64,000 nucleotides of DNA from Oligosphaera ethanolica (GCF_030814695.1 NZ_JAUSVL010000001.1:3012227-3076226), one strand, 5' to 3'; counted from the first letter of the stretch, positions 8,474-18,142 are shown. Program-made: numbers and translations. The notes: generated by a model not told the origin, from the letters alone.

Positions 8474-8510
8474 GCGGGAGGGGAAGGGGCATTGCCCCTT
8501 CCCCTCCCGC
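8474..8510 (+). terminator. Perfect purine/pyrimidine hairpin after the SBF gene
   Basis: The arm GCGGGAGGGGAAGGGGCA (8474-8491) pairs perfectly with TGCCCCTTCCCCTCCCGC (8493-8510) around a single T. It begins five bases after the stop of the transporter gene. There is no U-tract, so it is not a textbook intrinsic terminator but may stop transcription or protect the 3' end. A diverged copy with equally perfect pairing is at 39211-39249. Confidence 0.6.
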
Positions 8511-8666
8511 GCCCTCCCTATCCCATCTCGGGCGTCGTGTCTTGCCGCTAGCGCGGCAATTCACGCCGCCGGGTGACGGTATGGCTTTTCGAGGGAGAGG
8601 CCTGCGTTGGGCAAGCGCGATGAGGTGATGACAAGTCTGAAGAAGAATAACCAAGAGGAGTGGGTG

Positions 8667-9872
8667 ATGACGACAGCACAGAGTACATTCATGGAGAATC
8701 CCAACAGCTATCACGGAACGGACTCGGAGCGCATTGAGCAGGCGTTGGCGGCGGCGGCGCGGCGCGGCGTGCCGGTGTGCATGACGGCACGGCGGCCGGA
8801 CGATTGCGCCGAGCGACCGTATTGGCTGATTGACCGCGCTATACTCCTGCCAGGGAAAAGCACGTTGATCATCGACAACTGCGCCATCAAGCTCAGCGAC
8901 AGCGCGCGGGATAACTTCATCCGCAGCGCGAATTGCGGCATGGGCGTGCGCGACATTGCGCCGCTGGCGGACATCCACATCATCGGCATTGGCAACGCCG
9001 AGCTGATTGGTGCCGACCGGCCGCGCGCCACAGGTGATGGGGCCAAGACCCTCGGTGAGCGCAGCTACGGCACCGACGCCGGCAAGGCGGAGGAATGTCA
9101 GAAGGGCGACTGGCGCAACATCGGCGTGCTGTTTGCGCGGGTGAGCAATTTCTCCATCAGCGGCCTGACTCTGCGGGATTATCACTGCTGGGGGATCTCC
9201 CTGGAGTATTGCGGGCATGGCCGGCTGACCTCGCTGAATTTCGCGGCCGTGGGCTGGAAGATGATTGACGGCGTGAAGGAGCCCTTCTTGAACCAGGACG
9301 GCATAGACCTTCGCCGCGGCTGTTATGACATCGTGATTGACGGCGTCAGCGGTTATTGTGGTGACGACCTGGTCGCGCTCACGGGCATTCCCAGTCAGCG
9401 GCGGGACGCTGGCGAGCCTGGTTCGACCATGATCAGCGGCATGGGCATCGCGGGTATGAGCGATGACATCCGCCATGTCGTCATCCGTAATGTGGTGGGC
9501 TATTGCGCTGGCGGGCATCAGATTGTGCGTTTCCTCAACACCAACGGTGTGAAACTTCACCACGTCACCCTGGATGGCCTTACCGACACGTCGCCCGACG
9601 GCCTGCGCTGCCATGCGACCGTGCGCATCGGCGACAGCAATCCCACCTGGGGCGGGGTGACGCCGTTGGGCGACACCTACGGCATCATCGTCCGCAATGT
9701 CCACGCCAGCGGCAAACACGCCGTGATGATCGCCGGGTCGCTCTGCGACGCCATTATCAGCGGCGTGGTCAATTACAATCCCGACGTCGAGCCAGTCAGC
9801 TTCAGCTCCGGCCGCGAATACATCCGTAATGTGCAGATCAGCGACACGATCACCGTGGGACAAATGGACTGA
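8667..9872 (+). CDS. Right-handed beta-helix protein, GH28 (polygalacturonase)-like
   Basis: The 401-residue product shows the repeated short strands of a right-handed beta-helix (VSNFSISGLTLRDYHCWGIS, YDIVIDGVSGYCGDDLVAL, RHVVIRNVVGYCAGG). Two of the GH28 catalytic blocks are recognisable: DGID near residue 213 and GDD near residue 233, which would supply the catalytic aspartates. The GHG and RIK blocks of classical polygalacturonases are not evident, so the exact activity is open. There is no signal peptide, suggesting a cytoplasmic enzyme acting on imported oligosaccharides. The ATG at 8667 has GAGGAG six bases upstream; the frame is open to a TTG at 8607, which I reject. Confidence 0.7.
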   Translation: MTTAQSTFMENPNSYHGTDSERIEQALAAAARRGVPVCMTARRPDDCAERPYWLIDRAILLPGKSTLIIDNCAIKLSDSARDNFIRSANCGMGVRDIAPLADIHIIGIGNAELIGADRPRATGDGAKTLGERSYGTDAGKAEECQKGDWRNIGVLFARVSNFSISGLTLRDYHCWGISLEYCGHGRLTSLNFAAVGWKMIDGVKEPFLNQDGIDLRRGCYDIVIDGVSGYCGDDLVALTGIPSQRRDAGEPGSTMISGMGIAGMSDDIRHVVIRNVVGYCAGGHQIVRFLNTNGVKLHHVTLDGLTDTSPDGLRCHATVRIGDSNPTWGGVTPLGDTYGIIVRNVHASGKHAVMIAGSLCDAIISGVVNYNPDVEPVSFSSGREYIRNVQISDTITVGQMD

Positions 9873-9883
9873 AGGCGTTTTTT

Positions 9884-10765
9884 GCCTCACGCGAAGGCGC
9901 GAAGGCGCGAAGAAGACGTTTTTATCCACAGATTCCGCAGATTGTCGCAGATTATGGCGTCGTGTCTTGCCGCTGCGCGGCAAGTCGCGCCGCCGGGATG
10001 GGGAAATTTTTGCCTCACGCGAAGGCGCGAAGGCGCGAAGAAGACGTTTTTATCCACAGATTCCGCAGATTGACGCCGATTATGGCGTCGTGCCTTGCCG
10101 CTGCGCGGCAAGTCGCGCCGCCGGGATGGGGAATTTTTTGCCTCACGCGAAGGCGCGAAGGCGCGAAGAAGACGTTTTTATCCACAGATTCCGCAGATTG
10201 TCGCAGATTATGGCGTCGTGTCTTGCCGCTGCGCGGCAAGTCGCGCCGCCGGGATGGGGAAATTTTTGCCTCACGCGAAGGCGCGAAGGCGCGAAGAAGA
10301 CGTTTTTATCCACAGATTCCGCAGATTGTCGCAGATTATGGCGTCGTGTCTTGCCGCTGCGCGGCAAGTCGCGCCGCCGGGAGGAAGGCGCGAAGGCGCG
10401 AAGAAGACGTTTTTATCCGCAGATTCCGCAGATTGTCGCAGATTATGGCGTCGTGTCTTGCCGCTGCGCGGCAAGTCGCGCCGCCGGGATGGGGAAATTT
10501 TTGCCTCACGCGAAGGCGCGAAGGCGCGAAGAAGACGTTTTTATCCACAGATTCCGCAGATTGTCGCAGATTATGGCGTCGTGTCTTGCCGCTGCGCGGC
10601 AAGTCGCGACGCCGGGATGGGGAAATTTTTGCCTCACGCGAAGGCGCGAAGGCGCGAAGAAGACGTTTTTATCCGCAGATTCCGCAGATTGTCGCAGATT
10701 ATGGCGTCGTGTCTTGCCGCTGCGCGGCAAGACGCGCCGCCGGGAGGAAGGCGCGAAGAAGACCA
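9884..10765. repeat. Tandem array of a 128 bp unit with DnaA-box-like words
   Basis: The unit begins GCCTCACGCGAAGGCGCGAA and ends CGCCGGGATGGGGAAATTTT. Units start at 9884, 10012, 10140, 10268, about 10382 (shortened), 10503, 10631 and about 10742 (fragment); full-length spacing is exactly 128 bases. Every unit but the last fragment contains TTTTTATCCACAGATTCCGC or the TATCCGCA variant, so TTATCCACA, the consensus DnaA box, occurs five times (9922, 10050, 10178, 10306, 10541) and TTATCCGCA twice (10413, 10669). Because 128 is not a multiple of three and the unit has few stops, long open frames appear on both strands; they are artefacts of repetition. A related diverged block is at 25228-25445. 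Confidence 0.92.
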
Positions 10766-10907
10766 GCTCGTAGCTGCGCTGCGGGTTTGGACGGTATATT
10801 AGCGCGGTTTACGGGGCGGCTGGCGGTGGCGCCAGGAGTGTGGTGGTATCAGGGGCGAGCGATCACCATTGAGGTTGGCAGGCAAACGCATTGGATAGGT
10901 ATCATTT

Positions 10908-12995
10908 ATGACCATTCGGGCGGTAGCGCTGAGTTTTATGTGTGCCGCGGTATTATGCGGCGTGGTTTATTTCAACGATGCGGTGTTGTTTCAGAACATG
11001 TGCATCGGCAATCACATGCCTATGGTCGTGTTTGGCGGTCTGCTGCTCATTGTGCTGTCTCTCAATCCGCTGCTGCATGTCATTAGCCGGCGCCTGCCGG
11101 GGCTGGCTTGGCTGCGGCCATTTCGGGCGGGCGAGCTGTTTTTGTTCATGGCGCTGATGTTGCCGGTCTGTGCGGTGCCGTATTCGAGTCTTTTTCGGAT
11201 GCTGCCGCGCGGCGTCATGCTGCCGCATCATTTTGCGAAGATAGATCAGAGTTGGAAGCTCATATCGGCGGACAAAAAGACCTTCACGCCCGCCACGGAG
11301 CTGCTGCCGCGGCGAATGCTCGCCGACGCCGAGTACAACGACGGCAATGCCCTGCTGGAATTTCTGCAGGGGACGCCGGTGCCGCCGGGCCGTGAGCATA
11401 TCTCGTGGGACATGATCCCCTGGGGCGCGTGGGTGGACACGCTGAGTTTCTGGCTGCCGCAGTTCATGCTGATCTGGCTGGTTTTAGGCTCGCTGGCATT
11501 GGTCTGTCACAAGCAGTGGGCGGAGAATGAGCACCTGCCTTATCCGATTGTGCAGTTCACGCGGGCGATGTTGCCGGAGAGCGGTCGGATGCTCGGAGCG
11601 GTGTTTCGCAACAAGCTCTTCTGGGTGGCATTTCTCATTGTCTTTGCCATCCACATCAACAACTACCTCTACGTGTACAACAGCGCCTACCTGATTGAGT
11701 TTCAGCGGAACATCGACATGCGGCCGCTGGGGACGCTTTTTCCGGCGTTTATGCGTGGTGGCGGGGCGTCATTGTGTACCATCAGGGTTTTCTTCACCGC
11801 GATTGCCATCGCCTACCTCGTGCAGACCGACGTGTCGTTGGCCATTGGCTTCGGGCCGTATATTTTTGCGGTCGTCGGCGGCATTCTCGCGGGCTACGGC
11901 TATTCCGTGCGCGAGGGCACGCTACTGACGCCGAATATCATGAACGGCTGGGTCATGGGCGGTTTTGTGGGTTTCTTCTGCATGATGATCTTTACCGGCC
12001 GCTATTACTACCTCAACGCGGTCAAGCAGGCGCTGGGTTTGCGGAAGACCAGCGAGACCACGCCCGGCAGCGCCAGGGCGATGCGCCTGGCGGCCGTGGC
12101 CTTTGCGGCTTTCGTGCTCAATCTGGTGCTGGTCGGGCTGGACTGGCCGCTGGCGCTGCTCTACACGGCGCTGATCGTGATTCTGCTGCTGGTGCTGGGG
12201 CGGATCATCGCCGAGACGGGCGCTTTTCACCTATGTCCGGGACTCTATGCCTGCACGGTCTTTGTTGGCTTCATGGGCGAGCAGTCGCTGGGGCCGGTGG
12301 CGATGATCACGCTGAGCTTTATTACCTGCATTATGATGCACGATGTGCGCGAGCACTTCATGCCTTTCATGGTCAACGCGTTGGAGATCAGCCGACAGGG
12401 CGCGCTGCCACGCAATCGCATGCTGTTGTTGACGGTGCTGATCATAGTCCTAGGCATGTGCATAGCGGCGCCGATCACGCTGTATTGGTCTTACGATCGC
12501 GGCATCAACTGGCTTGATGGCACGTCGACTGTGTTGGTGCCGCGGCAGGCCTTCATGAGCACCATACCGGCGCGGAACAGCCTGATGGCGCAGGGGACGC
12601 TGGAGCAGGCGATGTCGGCGCGCGGTCTGGAGCGCTTTGGGTTGGTCAAGCCGAAGCGGCCTTACGTGCTGGCTTTTGCCGCGACCTTTGTGGGGGTGAT
12701 GCTCTTCAGCGTGGCGCGACTGCGCTTCGTGTGGTGGCCGTTGCATCCCGTGATGTTCTGTCTGTGGCCACATTATCCGGGTCTGATGATGGCGTCCTCG
12801 TTCATCCTGGGTGGCTGCCTGAAGATCATCGTCACCAAGTACGGCGGCAGTCGCAGCTACCTGCTGCTCAAGCCACTGATGTTCGGGCTCATTGCCGGTG
12901 ATATGCTGGCCGGGCTCACGGTGATCCTCTCCGGCGCTGTGTACTATTTCCTCACCGGCATGCTCCCGAAGACCTACTGGGTGCTCCCCGGGTGA
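10908..12995 (+). CDS. Large polytopic membrane protein, DUF6785/DUF6784 type
   Basis: The 695-residue product has about fourteen hydrophobic segments and matches in layout the DUF6785/DUF6784 membrane proteins common in Lentisphaerota, Planctomycetota and Armatimonadota, distantly similar to OPT-type oligopeptide transporters. Features include FRAGELFLFMALMLPVCAVP near residue 70, a soluble loop of about 100 residues (110-170), LVCHKQWAENEHLPYPIVQF near 200, and a C-terminal block WWPLHPVMFCLWPHYPGL ending at about 630. A transport role at the inner membrane is likely; the substrate is unknown. It faces the leu cluster tail-to-tail. Confidence 0.7.
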   Translation: MTIRAVALSFMCAAVLCGVVYFNDAVLFQNMCIGNHMPMVVFGGLLLIVLSLNPLLHVISRRLPGLAWLRPFRAGELFLFMALMLPVCAVPYSSLFRMLPRGVMLPHHFAKIDQSWKLISADKKTFTPATELLPRRMLADAEYNDGNALLEFLQGTPVPPGREHISWDMIPWGAWVDTLSFWLPQFMLIWLVLGSLALVCHKQWAENEHLPYPIVQFTRAMLPESGRMLGAVFRNKLFWVAFLIVFAIHINNYLYVYNSAYLIEFQRNIDMRPLGTLFPAFMRGGGASLCTIRVFFTAIAIAYLVQTDVSLAIGFGPYIFAVVGGILAGYGYSVREGTLLTPNIMNGWVMGGFVGFFCMMIFTGRYYYLNAVKQALGLRKTSETTPGSARAMRLAAVAFAAFVLNLVLVGLDWPLALLYTALIVILLLVLGRIIAETGAFHLCPGLYACTVFVGFMGEQSLGPVAMITLSFITCIMMHDVREHFMPFMVNALEISRQGALPRNRMLLLTVLIIVLGMCIAAPITLYWSYDRGINWLDGTSTVLVPRQAFMSTIPARNSLMAQGTLEQAMSARGLERFGLVKPKRPYVLAFAATFVGVMLFSVARLRFVWWPLHPVMFCLWPHYPGLMMASSFILGGCLKIIVTKYGGSRSYLLLKPLMFGLIAGDMLAGLTVILSGAVYYFLTGMLPKTYWVLPG

Positions 12996-13000
12996 GGCGG

Positions 13001-13174
13001 GTTCCATTGCCTCTTTGGCCCCAGTCAGCTGCGCCGACTGGGGCCAAAGGGGCCGAGGAACACGAGCATAAAGAGCGCGTAACCCAGGGCGGCGCACGCC
13101 TTCGGCGCGCTTGCCCTGGGCTGGTATGTTTCGCGCTTTCAGCGCTTCGGCCGCTTCGCGGCGATGAAATGCAG
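13001..13174 (+). repeat. Interspersed repeat block, family 'R' copy 1
   Basis: GTTCCATTGCCTCTTTGGCC, a hairpin CCAGTCAG...CTGGGGCCAAAG, ACCCAGGGCGGCGC...GCTTGCCCTGGGCT and GCGCTTTCAGCGCTTC follow in the same order as at 48359-48535 and 61573-61745, and in reverse orientation at 30703-30905. It directly follows the stop of the DUF6785-like gene. Confidence 0.8.
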
Positions 13175-13273
13175 GGCCGATCAGTCCGATCGACGGTCTT
13201 TTATCGCGGACGGGGCGCTTGCAGTGCTGGCAGTTACCGCTGACTGGTGGCGGCGCTCGGGCGTTTTGTGGGG

Positions 13274-13387
13274 GTGGCGCCCTTCGGGCGCAATTCTATG
13301 TCGTTGTCGTACCCCGGGTTGCGTCGCCCTTCGGGCTCCTCACCCGGGGTTATGCATAGTGCGGCCCTCCGGGCCGAACTTGGCGGG
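13274..13387 (+). repeat. Interspersed hairpin repeat, family 'P' copy 1
   Basis: A block of GC hairpins (GGCGCCCTTCGGGCGC; ACCCCGGGTTGCGTCGCCCT...CACCCGGGGTT; GCGGCCCTCCGGGCCG) that recurs almost unchanged at 61898-62012. It contains no gene. Confidence 0.75.
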
Positions 13388-13388
13388 C

Positions 13389-13640
13389 TTTTATCGCGGA
13401 CAGATCAGACGGATCGGGCCGAGCGACTGTCTTTTTCGCGGACAGATCGGACGGATCGGGCCGATCGACTGTCTTTTATCGCGGACTGATCGGACCGATC
13501 GGACCGATCGACTGTCTTTTTCGCGGACGGATCGGACCGATCGGACAGAGCGACTGTCTTTTTCGCGGACGGATCGGACGGATCGGACCGATCGGACCGA
13601 TCCGACGACTTGATCAGTCCGATCAGTCCGATCAGCGGAG
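13389..13640. repeat. GATC-rich array of ~41-44 bp units
   Basis: About five units of the form TTTTTCGCGGACNGATCGGA followed by CGATCGACTGTC repeat at roughly 13395, 13437, 13482, 13524 and 13567. The array ends in the inverse words GATCAGTCCGATCAGTCCGA, so it can fold back on itself. It sits just beyond the stop of leuB, in the space between convergent transcripts. Repeated GATC sites are its most obvious property. Confidence 0.85.
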
Positions 13641-13651
13641 CTCTGCGGAGC

Positions 13652-14719
13652 TCAGAGTTGTTCGAGGATTTTGTCGGTCATGGCCTTGGTGCCGAGTGGC
13701 GTGGTGCCATTATCGAGGATATCGCCGGTGCGGAAGCCGGCCTGGAGCGTCTTGTCGACGGCCTGTTCGATGCGTTCGGCTTCGGCGTCCATGGTGAAGG
13801 CGTAGCGTAGCATCATGGCGACGGAGACGATGGTGGCGATGGGGTTGGCGATGCCCTTGCCGGCGATATCGGGTGCGGAGCCGTGGATGGGCTCGTACAT
13901 GCCGCAGCGGGTGTTGCTGAGCGACGCCGAGGGCAGCAGGCCGATGGAGCCGGTGAGCTGCGACGCTTCGTCAGAGAGGATGTCGCCGAACATATTGGCG
14001 GTGACCATCACGTCGAATTGCGCGGGATTTTTGACCAGCTGCATAGCGGCGTTGTCCACCAGCATATCGCTCAGGGCGATATCCGGGTAGCTCTTGGCGA
14101 TTTCGTGGACGCGTTCGCGCCAGAGGCGTGACGACTCCAGCACGTTGGCCTTGTCCACGCTGCAGAGTTTTTTGCCGCGTTTTGCGGCCAGCTCGAAGGC
14201 GACCTTGGCGATGCGGTCGATTTCGGTCTGGTTGTAAGTCTCGGTATCGAAAGCGATGGTGTTGCCATCGGCGTCCTGTTTACGGCCGCGTTCGCCGTAG
14301 TAGCAGCCGCCGGTGAGTTCGCGGACGATCACCATGTCGAAGCCCTTTTCGGCGGTTTCCTGGCGCAGTGGGCAGGCGCCCTTGAGCACGGGGTAGAGCC
14401 GTGCGGGGCGGATATTGGCAAAGAGCCCGAGTTCCTTGCGGATGCCGAGGAGGGCGCGTTCGGGGCGCAGGTGTCCGGGCAGGGTGTCCCATTTGGGTCC
14501 GCCGACGGCGCCGAGGAGCACGCTGTCGCTGTTTTTGCAGGTGGCGATCGCCTCGTCGGTCAGTGGCACGCCGTGTATGTCGATGGACTTGCCGCCGGCG
14601 ATGACGGGCTTGTAGGTGAAGCGGCCGGGGGCGACCTTGTCGAGGATGCGGATAGCCGAGCTGACGATTTCGGGGCCGATGCCATCGCCTTCAATGACTG
14701 CGAGAGTGTAGTTGCTCAT
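13652..14719 (-). CDS. leuB: 3-isopropylmalate dehydrogenase
   Basis: This 355-residue enzyme oxidatively decarboxylates 3-isopropylmalate to 2-oxoisocaproate with NAD+ in leucine synthesis. Family hallmarks are GDGIGPE at residues 10-16, the substrate-binding arginines ([13 protein letters not shown]), the catalytic Tyr in [12 protein letters not shown], and the metal/cofactor segment [20 protein letters not shown] with [16 protein letters not shown] for NAD binding. The length is typical. Its ATG overlaps the leuD stop by four bases (ATGA), showing translational coupling. It is the last gene of the ilv/leu cluster and may also serve the citramalate branch by acting on 3-methylmalate. Confidence 0.97.
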   Translation of the reverse strand: MSNYTLAVIEGDGIGPEIVSSAIRILDKVAPGRFTYKPVIAGGKSIDIHGVPLTDEAIATCKNSDSVLLGAVGGPKWDTLPGHLRPERALLGIRKELGLFANIRPARLYPVLKGACPLRQETAEKGFDMVIVRELTGGCYYGERGRKQDADGNTIAFDTETYNQTEIDRIAKVAFELAAKRGKKLCSVDKANVLESSRLWRERVHEIAKSYPDIALSDMLVDNAAMQLVKNPAQFDVMVTANMFGDILSDEASQLTGSIGLLPSASLSNTRCGMYEPIHGSAPDIAGKGIANPIATIVSVAMMLRYAFTMDAEAERIEQAVDKTLQAGFRTGDILDNGTTPLGTKAMTDKILEQL

Positions 14720-15195
14720 GCGAGTTCCTCCATGGCCTGAAACAGTCCGCCCTTGCTGATGATCTTTTGCAGGAAGGTTGGGAAGGGCGGGAAGCTGCCC
14801 TCGGTATTTTTGCTGAGATTGCGGATCCAGCCCTTGTCGAAATCGATTTCGAGCTGGTCGCCCTCGTCGATATCGCCGTCGAATTCGACGATGGCCAGGC
14901 CGGTGTTGATGGCATTGCGGTAGAAGATGCGGGCGAAGCTCTTGGCGACGACGCAGGCGATGCCGGATTCCTTGATGGCGATGGGCGCGTGTTCGCGGGA
15001 CGAGCCGCAGCCGAAGTTATTGCCGCCGACCATGATGTCGCCGGGTTTGACGCGGCCGACGAAAGTCGCGTCGATGTCTTCCATGCAATGCGCGGCCAGT
15101 TCTTTGTGGTCGGAGGTGTTCAGGTAGCGCGCGGGGATGATGACGTCGGTGTCGACGTTGTCGCCGTAGCGAATGACGGTGCCGGTTATTTTCAT
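14716..15195 (-). CDS. leuD: 3-isopropylmalate dehydratase small subunit
   Basis: The 159-residue product carries the swivelling-domain hallmarks [15 protein letters not shown] (residues 57-71) and [11 protein letters not shown] near the start ([11 protein letters not shown]). The short length fits the LeuD2 / archaeal-type small subunit rather than the ~200-residue proteobacterial form, in line with its short LeuC partner. The ATG at 15195 has GAGG eight bases upstream; the frame is open well beyond it, but that part lies inside leuC. The subunit assembles with LeuC to isomerise 2-isopropylmalate to 3-isopropylmalate, and probably citramalate likewise. Confidence 0.96.
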   Translation of the reverse strand: MKITGTVIRYGDNVDTDVIIPARYLNTSDHKELAAHCMEDIDATFVGRVKPGDIMVGGNNFGCGSSREHAPIAIKESGIACVVAKSFARIFYRNAINTGLAIVEFDGDIDEGDQLEIDFDKGWIRNLSKNTEGSFPPFPTFLQKIISKGGLFQAMEELA

Positions 15196-15224
15196 AGTGA
15201 GTGTACCTCTTTGTAGTGCTTGAC

Positions 15225-16484
15225 TCAGAGCGTGGCGGGGTCGGTAATGACGCCGGTCAGGGCAGACGCGGCGGCGACTTCGGGGCTGGCCAGGTAGACT
15301 TCGCTTTCGGGGTGGCCCATACGGCCGACGAAGTTGCGGTTGGTGGTGGCCAACGCGCGTTCGCCTTTGGCGAGAATGCCCATGTGCCCGCCCAAGCAGG
15401 GCCCGCAGGTCGGCGTGGACACGGCGGCGCCGGCCTCGACGAAGATTTCGAGCAGGCCTTCTTTCATGGCCTGCAGGTAGATTTTCTGGGTGGCCGGGAA
15501 GATAATCGTGCGGACGCGCGGATGGATCTTGTGGCCCTTGAGGATTTTTGCGGCGATCTGCAGATCGGAGAGGCGGCCGTTGGTGCAGGAGCCGATGACG
15601 ACCTGGTCGATTTTCACTTCCGGCATATCGGCGAAGGTGCGGGTATTGGAGGGCAGGTGGGGGAAGGCCACGGTGGACCCGATGCTGCCCAGGTCGATGT
15701 CCATCACCTCGTCGTATTCGGCGTCGTCGTCGGCCGCGAAGACCACGGGTTTTTTCTGCGAGTGGTCGGCGATGTACTGCAGCGTCTTGTCGTCCACGGG
15801 GAAGATGCCGTTTTTGGCGCCGGCTTCGATGGCCATATTGCAGATACAGAGGCGGTCGTCCATGCTCAACGCCGCCACGCCGGGGCCGGCGAATTCCATG
15901 GATTTGTAGAGGGCGCCGTCGACGCCGATTTTGCCGATGATGTGGAGGATGACGTCTTTGCCGCTGACCCACTGGCGCAGCTTACCGCGCAGGTTGAATT
16001 TCATGGCGCGGGGCACTTTGAACCATGCCTTGCCGTAGGCCATACCGACGGCCATGTCGGTGGAGCCGACGCCGGTGGAGAAGGCGCCGAGGGCGCCGTA
16101 GGTGCAGGTATGGCTGTCGGCGCCGATGACCAGGTCGCCGGCGACCACCAGGCCGCGTTCCGGCAGTAGCGCGTGTTCGATGCCCACGGTGCCGACGTCA
16201 AAGTAGTTGACGATGCCTTTTTCGGCGGCGAAATCGCGGACTTTCTTGGTCTGCTCGGCGGCCTTGATGTCCTTGTTGGGGGTAAAATGGTCCATGACCA
16301 GCGCGATCTTCTGGCAATCGAAGACGCAGCCGGCGCCGGCCTTGCGGTATTCGTTGATGGCGACGGGCGCGGTGATGTCGTTGGCGAGCACCAGGTCGAG
16401 CTTGGCCATGACCAGCTCGCCGGGGCTGACGGATTCCCTGCCAGCGTGTGCTGCCAGGATTTTTTGACTCATCGTCATTTTCAT
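15225..16484 (-). CDS. leuC: 3-isopropylmalate dehydratase large subunit ([4Fe-4S])
   Basis: The 419-residue aconitase-family protein binds a [4Fe-4S] cluster through the Cys in IGSCTNGR and the pair in [28 protein letters not shown] is the conserved substrate/cluster segment near residue 115. At 419 residues it belongs to the shorter LeuC2 / HacA-like group. I place the start at 16484 ([18 protein letters not shown]), which has GGAGAGAA nine bases upstream; the frame is open to 16505. Together with LeuD it also could process the citramalate made by the adjacent cimA product. Confidence 0.96.
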   Translation of the reverse strand: MKMTMSQKILAAHAGRESVSPGELVMAKLDLVLANDITAPVAINEYRKAGAGCVFDCQKIALVMDHFTPNKDIKAAEQTKKVRDFAAEKGIVNYFDVGTVGIEHALLPERGLVVAGDLVIGADSHTCTYGALGAFSTGVGSTDMAVGMAYGKAWFKVPRAMKFNLRGKLRQWVSGKDVILHIIGKIGVDGALYKSMEFAGPGVAALSMDDRLCICNMAIEAGAKNGIFPVDDKTLQYIADHSQKKPVVFAADDDAEYDEVMDIDLGSIGSTVAFPHLPSNTRTFADMPEVKIDQVVIGSCTNGRLSDLQIAAKILKGHKIHPRVRTIIFPATQKIYLQAMKEGLLEIFVEAGAAVSTPTCGPCLGGHMGILAKGERALATTNRNFVGRMGHPESEVYLASPEVAAASALTGVITDPATL

Positions 16485-16578
16485 GCGTGTTCTCTCCGTG
16501 TGCAAGTATCTATTTAGGTTTTGGTAGCCAATGGCTGGGGTGATTGCCGCCGGGCCGGAGTGGCGCCGGCGGCGGGGA

Positions 16579-18135
16579 TTATTTGAGAATGTACTCTATG
16601 GAGTCAACGAGCGCGAGCCAGCTAGCCTCGATGATGTCGGTCGAGACGCCGACGGTGGTCCAGGTTTCCTCGCCGTTGGTACTTTCCATGAGGACGCGGA
16701 CCTTGGCGGCGGTGGCCTTTTCGGCGGTGAGGACGCGGACTTTATAGTCGATCAAGTGCACCCGGCTGACTTCGGGGTAGAAGACGGTCAGGGCCTTGCG
16801 CAGGGCCAAGTCGAGGGCGTTGACAGGGCCGTTGCCCATGGCGGCGGCGGTTTCGGTCTTGTCGCCGACCTCGATTTTGAGCATGGCATAGGCGCTCATC
16901 TCGCCGTCGGGGCTGGGATATTCGCCGCTGGTCTTGTACATATTGAGCTTGAAATGCGGGCTGAAGCGGCCGAGGACATTGAGCACCATGAGTTCGAAGC
17001 TGGCATCGGCCGATTCGAACTGATAGCCTTCGTGCTCCAGTTCCTTGAGGCGCTGGACGATGGCAGCCGTTTCGGGCGAGTCCTTGCTCAGCTCGGGCGC
17101 GACGCGGCCAAGCTTGGCCAGCACGGTGGTGCGGCCGGAGACCTCGCTCATCAAGAAGCGGCGCTTGTTGCCGACGGACTCGGGCTCGACATGCTCGAAG
17201 GACCGCGCGCATTTGCTGACGCCGTCGATGTGCATGCCGCCCTTGTGAGCGAAGGCGCTGAGGCCGACGTAGGGCTTGTTCAGCGGCACCGGCATATTGC
17301 AGATTTCCGAGATGGCGTAGACCGCCTCGGAGAGCTTGCTCAGGCTGCTGTTGATGCACTCGTAGCCCTGCTTCAGCTGCAGATTGGGCACGATGACGCT
17401 CAGATCGGCGTTGCCACAGCGCTCGCCGATGCCGATGAACGTGCCCTGGACCTGGCTGGCGCCGACGTCCACGGCCAGCATGGAGTTGGCGACCGCGCAG
17501 CCCATGTCGTTATGGCAGTGGATGCCGATCTGCCGGCCGGGGAAGAGCCCGACGATCTCGCGGGTGATGCGCAGGATTTCGTCGGGCGTGCAGCCGCCGT
17601 TGGTGTCGCAGAGGCAGAGCGAGTCGGCCCCGGCGGCATCGGCGGTTTTGAGGACATTGACGGCGCAGTCGCGATTGGCCTTGAAGCCGTCGAAGAAATG
17701 CTCGGCGTCAAAGATCAGCTCTTTGTCCTTCTTTTTGAAGAAGTTGACCGTGTCGTAGACCAGTTCGAGGTTATTTTCTTCGGTGGTGCGGAGGATTTCG
17801 CGGATATGCAGATCCCATGACTTGCCGAAGATGACCACGACGTCCGTGCGCGCTTTGAGTAGCGACAGGACATTGTCGTCTTCTTCGACGGCGAGGTTTT
17901 TGCGGCGGGTGCTGCCGAAGGCGCAGAGCTTGGCGTTATTCAGTTTGATTTCCGCGGCGCGGTTGAAGAACTCGATGTCCTTCGGGTTGGAGCCGGGGTT
18001 GCCGGCTTCGATGTAGCTGACGCCGAAATCATCCAGAGCCTGGATGATGTGCAGTTTGTCGGAAACCGAAAACGATATGCCTTCGCTCTGGGCGCCGTCG
18101 CGCAGGGTGCTGTCGAGTATGTTTATTTTTTTCAT
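16579..18135 (-). CDS. cimA: (R)-citramalate synthase
   Basis: The 518-residue product belongs to the LeuA-like acyltransferases. It opens with the HMGL-type signature [16 protein letters not shown] (residues 8-23), has the metal histidines in GIHCHNDMG near 207, and ends with the LeuA-type regulatory domain (about 390-518). DGAQSEG in place of the DGEQ of LeuA, and the overall form, match the TIGR00977-type citramalate synthase, which condenses acetyl-CoA with pyruvate. With leuCDB this makes 2-oxobutyrate for isoleucine without threonine deaminase. It follows leuA by only seven bases. Confidence 0.93.
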   Translation of the reverse strand: MKKINILDSTLRDGAQSEGISFSVSDKLHIIQALDDFGVSYIEAGNPGSNPKDIEFFNRAAEIKLNNAKLCAFGSTRRKNLAVEEDDNVLSLLKARTDVVVIFGKSWDLHIREILRTTEENNLELVYDTVNFFKKKDKELIFDAEHFFDGFKANRDCAVNVLKTADAAGADSLCLCDTNGGCTPDEILRITREIVGLFPGRQIGIHCHNDMGCAVANSMLAVDVGASQVQGTFIGIGERCGNADLSVIVPNLQLKQGYECINSSLSKLSEAVYAISEICNMPVPLNKPYVGLSAFAHKGGMHIDGVSKCARSFEHVEPESVGNKRRFLMSEVSGRTTVLAKLGRVAPELSKDSPETAAIVQRLKELEHEGYQFESADASFELMVLNVLGRFSPHFKLNMYKTSGEYPSPDGEMSAYAMLKIEVGDKTETAAAMGNGPVNALDLALRKALTVFYPEVSRVHLIDYKVRVLTAEKATAAKVRVLMESTNGEETWTTVGVSTDIIEASWLALVDSIEYILK

Positions 18136-18142
18136 GCGTGCC

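Noticed and set aside
8466-9983. Minus-strand frame of 505 codons opposite the GH28-like gene.
   Set aside because: Starts in the tandem array and has no protein-like features; the plus strand shows beta-helix repeats and a ribosome site.
9884-10765. Tandem array considered as a CRISPR array or as oriC.
   Set aside because: There are no unique spacers and no cas genes; for oriC there is no dnaA/dnaN neighbour and no AT-rich unwinding region, only DnaA-box-like words.
9829-11086. Long open frames of 235-374 codons over the 128 bp tandem array, in all three plus frames and several minus frames.
   Set aside because: They arise because the 128 bp unit lacks stops in most frames and 128 is not a multiple of three; the frames have no ribosome sites, and two run into neighbouring genes.
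14716-15972. LeuD extended upstream to a 418-codon frame.
   Set aside because: The upstream ~260 codons are an Arg/Pro/His-rich misread of leuC; the ATG at 15195 has a ribosome site and gives the normal family length.
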